Part shown: positions 9,324-17,260 of the stretch, piece after piece
How the letters are laid out: each line of letters opens with the position of its first letter
How positions within the stretch are numbered: position 1 is the stretch's first letter
Source of the DNA: VFMC01 sp963791635
GTDB lineage: Bacteria; Actinomycetota; Acidimicrobiia; Acidimicrobiales; Ilumatobacteraceae
Assembly: GCA_963791635.1 (NCBI GenBank)
Contig: CAWBTC010000017.1
Location: forward strand, 1,054,001-1,118,000
Length of the DNA: 64,000 nt
Direction of reading: 5' to 3'
Position numbers and translations under genes: made by a program
The notes under the pieces: model-generated
Seen by the model: only the letters and a program-made list of their open reading frames with translations
Database searches by the model: none
What the model was told of the DNA's origin: nothing

Positions 9324-12120
9324 ATGTCCTCTGACATCACCGATCTGACGGACAGTGCGGGCCAGCCGGTCCGCGCCTTCGTCTCGTACGCCCAGAACTT
9401 CGAAGACGTCGTGTTGTGGCGCGCACTCGGCCACATCCCGAAGGGTCGCTATGTCGATGTCGGCGCCGCCGATCCTGTGGTCGACTCGGTGACTGCCGCC
9501 TTCTACGAGCGCGGCTGGCGCGGCGTGAACATCGAACCGGTGCCCGCCTACGCGACCGCGCTCGCGACCGAACGCCCGGGTGACCGCACGGTGGCGTGTG
9601 GCATCGGTCGCGCCGAAGGTGTCGCCCGGCTCACGGTGGTGGACGGCACGGGACTGTCGACCTTCGATGACCGTGCGGCGGATCTCGCTCGGCAGCGCAT
9701 TGGCGACGTCGTCGAGATCGAGGTAGCAGTACGCACGCTCGATGACGTGTTGCGTAGCGAGGGGCTCGCCGGCGCCGACATCCACTTCATGAAGATCGAC
9801 GTGGAGGGCCTCGAGGCCGACGTGATCGCCGGAGCGGCGCTCGTGGAGTGGCGACCATGGGTGCTCGTCGTCGAGGCCACCGTGCCCGGCTCCACCATCC
9901 AGGCTCATGACGTCTGGGAACCCGACGTGTTCGCAGCGGGCTACCTGTTCTGCCTCTTTGACGGGCTGAACCGCTTCTACGTCCACGAGTCGCATCCAGA
10001 ACTCGAGTCGGTGCTGTCGTATCCGGCCTGCACCTTCGACCAGCCATTCGAACAGCGGCATCAGTACGAGACGCGTCGACTGCTGGCGAACCTCGAACCC
10101 CATACCCGCGAGATCGAGCGGCAACTGGAGGAGAGCCGCGGCGAGGTGTTGCGCCGGCAGGTGGCACTCGACGACCTGACCGACGCGCTCGACCGCGTGC
10201 AGCGCGACCTGCAGAAGTCGACGTCCGAGCGTGATGAGTACGCGCAGAACAGCGTCCGCTGGCGTCGGGAGACCCTCCAGGCTCACGTCGCGCTCATCGA
10301 TGCGCGGCGGGCTCTCCACGACGACCGTGTCGGTCGTGGGCTGGCAGAAGCCGCCTACGGTGAGGTCGCCTCCCAACTGGCCAACGTCGAGGCCGAACTG
10401 CGTGCCATTCGGGCAACCGTCTCGTGGCGTGTGACAACGCCGCTACGGGCCCTTCGTGGCACGAGCCGTGGGCGGCGGAGCGACGAGGCCGCTGCATCGT
10501 CGGCCACAGCGCCCCCGGCATCCTCCGACGCCTCGAGTGCTTCCGGCGGTGTTGTCGACGAGCACGACGAGCACGACGAGCACGACGAGCACGACGAGTT
10601 CGTGACGCCCGAGGCAGCGGTCGTGTCGGCGTTCGAGATCCGAGCAGCACAGGCGGCGGAGCTGCTCCGCCGGGTGAGCACCGTCACCGAGCGCGTGGGG
10701 GCCGACCCGATCCGCGACTTGGCCGCCGCGATCACGTCGTCCGATGCACCGGCAATGGCTACTGCATGGCTCGGTCACGTCGTGGCCACCGGTCGCTACC
10801 CGGACGAATCGACCGTGCGCGCTCGAGGCGCGGACCGTCCGCCGTTCCTCACCGGCGGTACTCGCCGATCACCTCACGCGGCTCTTCCTCGAGACAGTCC
10901 GGGCGGGCACGTCGATCGTCAGCCACCTCGACATCATCGATGGTGGCGTGGTGGCCGACGTGACCCACACCGCACAACACGACTTGCAGACCGGCATCCA
11001 GCGGGTCGTGCGCGAGGTGACATCGCGCTGGCTCGATGAGCACGACCTCGTGACCGTCTGGTGGGACTACGGCCGAAGCGGTCTGCGGCGTCTCGGAGGG
11101 AATGAGGTAGAACGATTGCGAAACTGGCGCGACCATCTCCCATCGTCGCACGGTACACAGCTCACCGTTCGTTCGTTCGACGACGGTCCGCAGGACGTGG
11201 TGGTGCCATGGGGCTCCACCCTCCTCCTGCCCGAACTGACCGCCGAGCCGGCGCGCACCGAGGGGTACCGGGCGCTCAGCTGCGCTGGGGTGCTTCGGGG
11301 CATCTCGATGATCGGTTACGACATCATCCCGGTGACCGCTGCCGAGACGGTGACCGAGGCGATGTCGCACGTGTTCAGTCTCTACCTGTCGATGGTGAAG
11401 CGATCCAGCCGCCTCTCGGCGATCAGCGGCGCCGCAGCGGGTGACTTCCGGGCCTTCAACGACGCGCTGCGCTCCCAGGGACTCAGCGGGCCCCGGGTGG
11501 CCGCACATCTGTTGCCGCCGTCGCCGGCCGAGGTGCGCGAGAGCGATCTCGATCGGGTTCGCGCCGACCTCGACCTCGGCAGTGCGCCGATGGTGCTCGT
11601 GGTGGGCAGCCACGAACCGCGGAAGAACCACATGGTCGTGCTCGAGGCGGCAGAAGCACTCTGGTCGTCGGGTCACTGGTTCGACCTCGTCTTCATCGGC
11701 GGCAGCGGCTGGCGCTCGGAGGCCTTCGACGAGGAGGTCGAGCGGCTCATCGCCGGCAACCGCCCGCTGCAGGTCCGCAAGCGGGCGACCGAGACGGAGC
11801 TGTGGTCGGCGTATCGGCTCGCCCGGTTCTCGGTGTTCCCGTCGCTGCTCGAGGGATACGGCTTGCCAATCGTCGAGTCGATCGCCAGTGGCACACCGGT
11901 CATCACGTCGAACTACGGCTCGATGGCCGAGATCGCTGCTGACGGCGGGTCGATCATGATCGACCCCAACGACCTCGAGGCACTCATCCAGTCGATGAAG
12001 CTGCTGCTCACCGACGACGCCGAGGTCGATCGGCTTCGGCGGGAAGCGGCGGACCGAACGTTCCCGACGTGGGACGCCTACGCGTCCGACGTGTGGGGCT
12101 TCCTCGTCAGCGAGGCTTGA
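9324..12120 (+). pseudogene. FkbM methyltransferase / coiled coil / GT4 fusion, frame broken by one extra base
   Basis: A predicted 932-residue protein. Residues about 20-230 are an FkbM-type methyltransferase (YVDVGAADP, GVNIEPVP, MKIDVEGLEADVI). Then follow a long coiled coil (about 255-390) ending in SWRVTTPLRALR, an acidic DEHDEHDEHDEHDE linker, and a helical segment. At about residue 501 (near 10820-10830) the frame shifts by one base and continues as a GT4 domain with VVGSHEPRKNH and EGYGLPIVESIASGTPV. Total length is 3n+1, as expected for one inserted base, so this is one gene with an indel rather than two genes. ATG 9324 is the start. Such fusions would methylate and glycosylate the same glycan end. 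If the shift is real, the GT half is not translated with the FkbM half. Confidence 0.75.
10557..10601. repeat. 9-bp tandem repeat in coding sequence (x4 plus partial)
   Basis: Four perfect units of GACGAGCAC and a fifth degenerate unit encode DEHDEHDEHDEHDEF. The array sits in the linker that follows the coiled coil of the FkbM-glycosyltransferase protein. Confidence 0.9.
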
Positions 12121-13288
12121 TCCGCACCGGGTGCTCCGGGAGCACCCGTTCGAGTGGGGCCACGGCGTGGAGTTCGGCCCACACTCCGAACACCGTGTCG
12201 GCCACGGTGAGCTCCACCTCGTCGTGGCCCTCCGCGAGCACGGTGCCGTCATCGCCGACAAGACGGATGGTGAGCGGGGCGCCGGCAGCGGCGGCGGTGT
12301 CGGCATCACTCGAGGCCAGGACCGAACCGGTGAAAACGGGGAACGGTCCGGCACGGTGCACGAGGCCGGTAGCGCCCGGCATCGCCCGCCATGCCCCACG
12401 CGAGACGCGGTCGTCCCAGAGGGAGTCGATGAGGCCGGCCACATGGATCCGGAGCTGCGCGGCGTCGACCGGCGGCGCCGACTCCGAACGCTGCGCCTCG
12501 ATCCACCAGCAGAACGAACGCTCCGGCGCGGTGGTCGCCAGCACCGAGCGTCGAAGCACCTCGGCCAGATCGTCGGGTTCGGGCATGAGCGGCAGCAGTG
12601 AACCGTCGGCGTCGATGCAGAGCCACTGCCCACGGCACGATGTGACCTCGAATCCCGCCAGGCGAAGCACCTCGGTCGCTTCGTCCGGGCTCGTCTCGAC
12701 GACGTGTTCGGGATGACGCCAGTGGAGGGGGTGCGTGACGAGGCGGTTGGGGCTGTCGATCACGACGTGGCCGCCGACTCGGAGCACGCGTCGTGCCTCT
12801 TGCAGGAAGCCGACGAGGTCGTCGGGCCGGAGGTGCTCGAAGTTCTGGCCCGAGAACACCACATCGACCGAGCCGTCCGGGATGTCGGGCATGTGGCTGG
12901 CCGAGGCCACGAACCATCGTGCGTTGTCCGGTAGGTCGCTCGGTCGTGGACGGTAGAGCTCCACGCCCCAGTGCTCGGGCACGTGGCCGTGTGCTCGTTC
13001 GATCCAATCGAAGTACGACCGGTCGCTGCAGCCGACCGACAGCAGGATCCGCTCGGCCTGCACCATCCGACCCAACTCCACGGTGCGGAGCTCGTGCAGG
13101 AGAGCGTTGAAGTCGCAGAGCTGGATCGGCACCTCGCGAACGGGTTGATCGACCGCGTCGATCGACACCGGTTTCGCCGTGTCGGGGCCCGCCCGCAGCT
13201 GTGCCAGCTCGGCGCGCTGCGGCTCGAAGTAGGGGAGGAGGACTCGATCGGTGAGCCGGCGTGCCTGCTGCTTCAAACGGTCCTTCAC
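12107..13288 (-). CDS. SAM-dependent methyltransferase of the exporter operon
   Basis: A 393-residue protein. The central part is a class I methyltransferase: ERILLSVGCSDRSYFDWIE, WFVASASHMPDIPDGSVDVVFSG, QNFEHLRPDDLVGFLQEARRVLRVGGHVVIDSPNR. The N-terminus (QQARRLTDRVLLPYFEPQRAELAQLRAG) is basic and helical. The C-terminal 120 residues are beta-rich and resemble a carbohydrate-binding add-on. The start is GTG 13288, overlapping the stop of the upstream ATPase gene as GTGA; longer in-frame extensions lack homology. Co-translation with the ABC ATPase suggests that it modifies the glycan exported by that system, perhaps as a chain-capping step. Confidence 0.8.
   Translation of the reverse strand: MKDRLKQQARRLTDRVLLPYFEPQRAELAQLRAGPDTAKPVSIDAVDQPVREVPIQLCDFNALLHELRTVELGRMVQAERILLSVGCSDRSYFDWIERAHGHVPEHWGVELYRPRPSDLPDNARWFVASASHMPDIPDGSVDVVFSGQNFEHLRPDDLVGFLQEARRVLRVGGHVVIDSPNRLVTHPLHWRHPEHVVETSPDEATEVLRLAGFEVTSCRGQWLCIDADGSLLPLMPEPDDLAEVLRRSVLATTAPERSFCWWIEAQRSESAPPVDAAQLRIHVAGLIDSLWDDRVSRGAWRAMPGATGLVHRAGPFPVFTGSVLASSDADTAAAAGAPLTIRLVGDDGTVLAEGHDEVELTVADTVFGVWAELHAVAPLERVLPEHPVRIKPR
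12128..12148. terminator. perfect 9-bp hairpin at convergent gene ends
   Basis: CGGGTGCTC and GAGCACCCG form a perfect 9-bp stem with a 3-nt loop, 8 bp after the stop of the FkbM-glycosyltransferase gene and inside the last codons of the convergent methyltransferase gene. No T-run follows, so it would be an intrinsic terminator of the GC-rich actinobacterial kind. The role is inferred from position. Confidence 0.5.
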
Positions 13289-14493
13289 GGCATGCCCCCC
13301 ACACGAAGATCCCAGCTCGGGCGCAGGGTCATCACGCCTCCCGATTCGTACGGTCGGCCCGACATCACGTCGAAGCGCAGCGCGACGTGCAGGTGGTCGT
13401 AGACGTGCGAGCGATTGAAGTCGGTGATCGACGTGTGCAGGTCGTACGTGCCCGGGAGCAGCGACACGTCGTCGAGGGTGATCTCCACACAACCGCTGAG
13501 GCCCAGCCGATCAGGCACCAGGCCCACATCGCGGGTGCACGGGGTGGTGATGGTGCTCCCACCGAGCTGCTCGATCTCGAAGCCGATCACCGGTCGCGGA
13601 ACCGAGGTCGCCGACTCGTAGTGCAACCGCAGTCGCACCGAGTCGCCGGTGCGGAAGCGCTTCACCGGGCTGGGGTTGTCGCCGGCGAACATCTCGACGC
13701 GAGTCACCTTGGCCTCACCGGAGCCACGGCGCACACTGCCGTCAGTGCCGCGCACCATGTCGCCGAGCATCTGCTCGGTGTACCGCTCGACCAGGTCAGC
13801 GGGGTCGCCCTCGCCGGTGATCACGCCGTGGCTGAGCCAGATCGCTCGGTCGCACATGTCCTTCACGGTGTTCATCGCATGTGTGACCAGGATGATGGTT
13901 CGGCCCTCGTTGCGGAACTCGACGAACTTCTCGAGACATCGCTGCTGGAAGGTGACGTCGCCCACGGCGAGGATCTCGTCGATGATCAGCAGCCGTGGGT
14001 CGACGTTGATCGCCACCGCAAACGCGAGGCGCACATACATGCCCGACGAGTATGTCTTCACCGGAGCGTCGATGAAGCTCTGCAACCCGCTGAACTCAAC
14101 GATGTCATCGAAGCGGGCAGCGATGTCACGACGGCTCATCCCGAGGATCGCCGCGTTCAGGAACACGTTGTCGCGGCCCGACAACTCGGGGTGGAACCCG
14201 GCGCCCAGTTCGAGCAGCGCCGACATCCGCTTGTGCACCCGCACCGAACCAGCGTTCGGCTGCAGGATGCCGGCCATGCACTTCAACAACGTCGACTTGC
14301 CCGACCCGTTGTGGCCGATGACGCCGAAGACCTCGCCCTCTTTCACGTCGAACGTGACGTCCTTCAGCGCGACGAAGTCATCGAAGCGGTTTCGGCCCTT
14401 GCCCGCAACGAGCTGCTTGATCGAGTTCGCCTTGTCGTGGTGGAGGCGGAAGGTCTTGGTGACGTGGTCGACTTCGAGCGCGAGATCAGCCAT
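13285..14493 (-). CDS. ABC transporter ATP-binding protein for polysaccharide export, Wzt-like
   Basis: A 402-residue ATPase of the Wzt/TagH type that powers export of lipid-linked polysaccharide. The nucleotide-binding domain has Walker A GHNGSGKST at 60-68, a short signature YSSGM at 148-152 and Walker B LLIIDE at 168-173, all as expected for this subfamily. Residues from about 255 to the end form a beta-sandwich like the Wzt carbohydrate-recognition domain, which in O9a-type systems binds the modified chain end. It lies directly after the permease gene (3-bp gap) and overlaps the methyltransferase gene, giving a permease-ATPase-methyltransferase operon. Confidence 0.92.
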   Translation of the reverse strand: MADLALEVDHVTKTFRLHHDKANSIKQLVAGKGRNRFDDFVALKDVTFDVKEGEVFGVIGHNGSGKSTLLKCMAGILQPNAGSVRVHKRMSALLELGAGFHPELSGRDNVFLNAAILGMSRRDIAARFDDIVEFSGLQSFIDAPVKTYSSGMYVRLAFAVAINVDPRLLIIDEILAVGDVTFQQRCLEKFVEFRNEGRTIILVTHAMNTVKDMCDRAIWLSHGVITGEGDPADLVERYTEQMLGDMVRGTDGSVRRGSGEAKVTRVEMFAGDNPSPVKRFRTGDSVRLRLHYESATSVPRPVIGFEIEQLGGSTITTPCTRDVGLVPDRLGLSGCVEITLDDVSLLPGTYDLHTSITDFNRSHVYDHLHVALRFDVMSGRPYESGGVMTLRPSWDLRVGGMP

Positions 14494-14496
14494 GGC

Positions 14497-15294
14497 TCAC
14501 ATCTCCTCGGCGAAGCGAGGTGACAGTCGGTTGAAGGCCCAGGCACCGACGAAGAGCGAGGTGAACGACATCACCACGAGTTGTGCGAGACGGCCGACAC
14601 CGGGCATCCGCAAGTCGTACACCACGTTGTGGATGGCCGTGATGAAGCTGCCGGTTGGACCGTAGTTAGCGACCCATCGCAAGGCGCTCACCTCGATCGT
14701 CGCCGGGTTGTAGATGATCGGCGTTGCATAGAAGAGAATCTGCGAGAGGATTCCCCAGAGGTAGTTGACGTCGTGGTAGAAGACGTTTGCAGCGCTGAGG
14801 AGCAGCGCGACGCCGGTGGTGAACAAGGCCAGCAGGCCGAGCACGAGCAGGAGCACGGGCAGCCACGGCAACACCATGTTGCCTGCGAGGAGCAGCGCTG
14901 CCGTGAGGACCGTGAGTTCGATCAGCAGCGTGACGAACTGGGCGACGATCACGGAGAATACGAGGTGCTCGTGCGGGAACTGCACCTTCTTGATCAGCCC
15001 GGCGCCGCCCTGCACCGACCCGATCGCAACGCCGACACTGATCGAGAAGAAGTTGAACGGCAACGCGCCCGAGAGGAAGTAGATCGGGAAGTTCTTGACG
15101 CCGCTCGGATCGCCGATGGGTGGGATGGCTTTGAAGACGTACAGGAAGATGACGCTGAAGATCGCCATCTGGGTGAGCGGGTTGAGCAGGCTCCAGGCCC
15201 AACCGAGGACCGACTTCTTGTACCTCGTCCTCAGCTCTTTCATGGCGAGCAGGTACAAGAGGTTGCGGTGTGCGGCCGCCGAACGGAGAGACAT
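14497..15294 (-). CDS. ABC transporter permease for polysaccharide export, Wzm-like
   Basis: A 265-residue ABC-2 type permease with six predicted membrane helices. The N-terminal amphipathic part LLYLLAMKELRTRYKKSVLG leads into WSLLNPL, the hallmark of TagG/Wzm/KpsM permeases, and the C-terminal half contains FYHDVNYLWGI and YATPIIYNP, also typical. With the ATPase it would export a glycan lipid across the plasma membrane. ATG 15294 is the start; a TACACT box lies 9 nt upstream, so the transcript leader would be very short. The gene diverges from gmd. Confidence 0.92.
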   Translation of the reverse strand: MSLRSAAAHRNLLYLLAMKELRTRYKKSVLGWAWSLLNPLTQMAIFSVIFLYVFKAIPPIGDPSGVKNFPIYFLSGALPFNFFSISVGVAIGSVQGGAGLIKKVQFPHEHLVFSVIVAQFVTLLIELTVLTAALLLAGNMVLPWLPVLLLVLGLLALFTTGVALLLSAANVFYHDVNYLWGILSQILFYATPIIYNPATIEVSALRWVANYGPTGSFITAIHNVVYDLRMPGVGRLAQLVVMSFTSLFVGAWAFNRLSPRFAEEM

Positions 15295-15364
15295 GGCGGC
15301 GCAAGTGTACTGACGAACCCCACGTCAGCCGGGTCGCCGCTCAGCCGTGCCGGCCCGGCAGTGC

Positions 15365-15394
15365 TTGGTCGCGGTCGTACCCGCCAGGTAGCCT
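15365..15394 (+). promoter_or_regulatory. putative leaderless promoter of gmd
   Basis: TTGGTC (15365-15370) and TAGCCT (15389-15394) are 18 bp apart and the second ends 7 nt before the gmd ATG. There is no Shine-Dalgarno between them, so transcription would begin at or next to the start codon. Confidence 0.5.
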
Positions 15395-15401
15395 CGCCCG
15401 G

Positions 15402-16394
15402 ATGCCTACCGCTCTCATCACCGGAATCACGGGCCAGGACGGCCGTTTCCTGGCAGATCTGCTCCACGAGAAGGGGTACACGATCTACGGCCTGATGAAG
15501 GGCCAGAACAACCCGAGGAAAGAGCTGATCCAGCACGAGCACCCATACGTGGAGATCGTCGAGGGGGACCTCTGTGACTTGTCGAGCCTGATCTCGGCCG
15601 TCGCCCGAGTGCAGCCCGACGAGGTGTACAACCTCGCGGCCATCTCGTTCGTCGCGATGTCGTTCAACCAGGCTGAACTCACCGCCAACGTGACAGGCAC
15701 CGGCGTCCTGCGCATGCTCGACGCGATCCGCATCGTCGGCGGCAGCCAGGACAACCCGATCCGGTTCTACCAGGCGAGCTCGTCGGAGATGTTCGGCAAG
15801 GTTCGCGAGACCCCCCAGACCGAGCTGACCCCGTTCCACCCGCGCTCGCCGTACGGCTGCGCGAAGGTGTTTGGTCATGACATCACCGTGAACTACCGCG
15901 AGAGCTACGGCCTCTACGCGTGCTCCGGCATCTTGTTCAACCACGAGAGCGAGCGCCGCGGCCTCGAGTTCGTCACGCGAAAGATCTCGAATGCAGTCGC
16001 CCGCATCAAGCTCGGGCTGCAGGAAGAACTCGTGCTCGGCAACCTCGATTCAAAGCGTGACTGGGGCTACGCAGGCGACTACGTCAAGGCGATGTGGGCG
16101 ATGCTCCAACAGGACGAGCCCGATGACTACGTGATCGCCACGGGAGAGACGTACGAGGTGCGCGAATTCGTCCAGCGTGCCTTCGCGATCGCCGGCATCG
16201 AGGACTGGGAACAGTACGTCCGTCTCGACCCGAAGTTCTTGCGACCGGCCGAGGTCGACCTGCTGGTGGGCGATGCGACCAAGGCCGAGACCAAGCTCGG
16301 TTGGAGGCGTGAGGTGTCGTTCCCCGAGCTCGTCGAGCGGATGGTGCGCCACGATCTTTCGGTCGAAGCCGCCAATCTCGAGAACACCCACTGA
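15402..16394 (+). CDS. gmd: GDP-mannose 4,6-dehydratase
   Basis: The enzyme makes GDP-4-keto-6-deoxy-D-mannose from GDP-D-mannose, the first committed step to GDP-L-fucose. This 330-residue protein begins ALITGITGQDGRFLADLL, the GMD form of the NAD(P)-binding motif (GITGQDG at 8-14). It has EVYNLAAISFVAMSF, the active-site SSSEMFG, and SPYGCAKVFGHD with the Tyr-x3-Lys pair. Later it has NHESERRG and NLDSKRDWGYAGDYV, both diagnostic of GMD rather than other SDRs. The open frame extends upstream, but ATG 15402 is the start. It overlaps the next FkbM gene at the stop codon. Its partner fcl is 12 kb upstream. Confidence 0.95.
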   Translation: MPTALITGITGQDGRFLADLLHEKGYTIYGLMKGQNNPRKELIQHEHPYVEIVEGDLCDLSSLISAVARVQPDEVYNLAAISFVAMSFNQAELTANVTGTGVLRMLDAIRIVGGSQDNPIRFYQASSSEMFGKVRETPQTELTPFHPRSPYGCAKVFGHDITVNYRESYGLYACSGILFNHESERRGLEFVTRKISNAVARIKLGLQEELVLGNLDSKRDWGYAGDYVKAMWAMLQQDEPDDYVIATGETYEVREFVQRAFAIAGIEDWEQYVRLDPKFLRPAEVDLLVGDATKAETKLGWRREVSFPELVERMVRHDLSVEAANLENTH

Positions 16395-17173
16395 TGCATA
16401 TGTCCGCCAAAGCAACTGCTGCCACCGTCGTCTCGAAGGGAATGTCGTTGTTGCCGGTGGGGCTCCTGCAGAAGATCGAGCTCGCTGCGCAGCTTGGCCA
16501 AGGCAAGGGCTGGGGCACCGATACGGTCAACAACGAAGTGCGCGCCGGATTGGGCCTTCACGGTCCGCGCAGCGCGCCCCTGGTGGTGGCCGACGTGGGA
16601 GCAAACGTCGGCACCTGGACCGAGGCGCTGCTGTCGATCGCTCCCGATGCCACAGTGCACGCGTTCGAGCCGAGCGTTGCCGCGTTCGCCGTGCTGTCGG
16701 ATCGCGTCGGCGGGCGACACGGCGTTCACCTGCACCGCTCGGCCGTCGGGCGCGAGCCCGGCATTGCCACGTTGTGGGCGGACACCGCAGGCAGCGGGCT
16801 GGCGAGTCTCGAGCGACGCAACCTGGATCACCGCAACCTGACGTTCGACCACGCCGAGGAGGTGGAGGTCGTCAGGCTCGACGACGCGTTCGCCGGGCTC
16901 GAGTTGCCGACGTTCTTGAAGATTGACGTCGAGGGTCGCGAACTCGACGTGCTCACCGGCGCGACGAAGGTGTTGGAGTCAGTGCGGGTGGTGCAGTTCG
17001 AGTTCGGCGGCTGCAACATCGACACCCGTACGTACCTTCGCGACTTCTGGTACTTCTTCACCGAGCGAGGCTTTCGTCTGTCGCGGGTGGGCCCGCGTGG
17101 CGTGCGTCCCATGCAGCGTTACAACGAGATCGACGAGTTCTTCGTCACGACGAACCTGTTCGCTTCGCGCTGA
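16394..17173 (+). CDS. FkbM family methyltransferase
   Basis: A 259-residue stand-alone FkbM-type SAM methyltransferase, the family that O-methylates sugars and polyketides. Motifs are VVADVGANVGTWTEALL, ATVHAFEPS, VVRLDDAF and the family-defining FLKIDVEGRELDVLTGA. The start ATG 16394 overlaps the gmd stop (TGATG), so it is translationally coupled to gmd and may methylate a fucose residue; this is inferred from context. A second in-frame ATG lies at 16400. Confidence 0.88.
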   Translation: MHMSAKATAATVVSKGMSLLPVGLLQKIELAAQLGQGKGWGTDTVNNEVRAGLGLHGPRSAPLVVADVGANVGTWTEALLSIAPDATVHAFEPSVAAFAVLSDRVGGRHGVHLHRSAVGREPGIATLWADTAGSGLASLERRNLDHRNLTFDHAEEVEVVRLDDAFAGLELPTFLKIDVEGRELDVLTGATKVLESVRVVQFEFGGCNIDTRTYLRDFWYFFTERGFRLSRVGPRGVRPMQRYNEIDEFFVTTNLFASR

Positions 17174-17260
17174 GAACGACGACCGGTGGTTGTTGCGGGC
17201 GACCCCGAACAGAGGGGTGATCCCCGGCGCGCCGGCGGGCGACCGATAGCGTCGCCCGCC

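Noticed and set aside
10820..10830. Programmed +1 ribosomal frameshifting in the FkbM-glycosyltransferase gene.
   Set aside because: No slippery codon with a stop, internal Shine-Dalgarno or downstream structure is evident, and the same type of break occurs in six other unrelated genes, so an indel is the simpler explanation.
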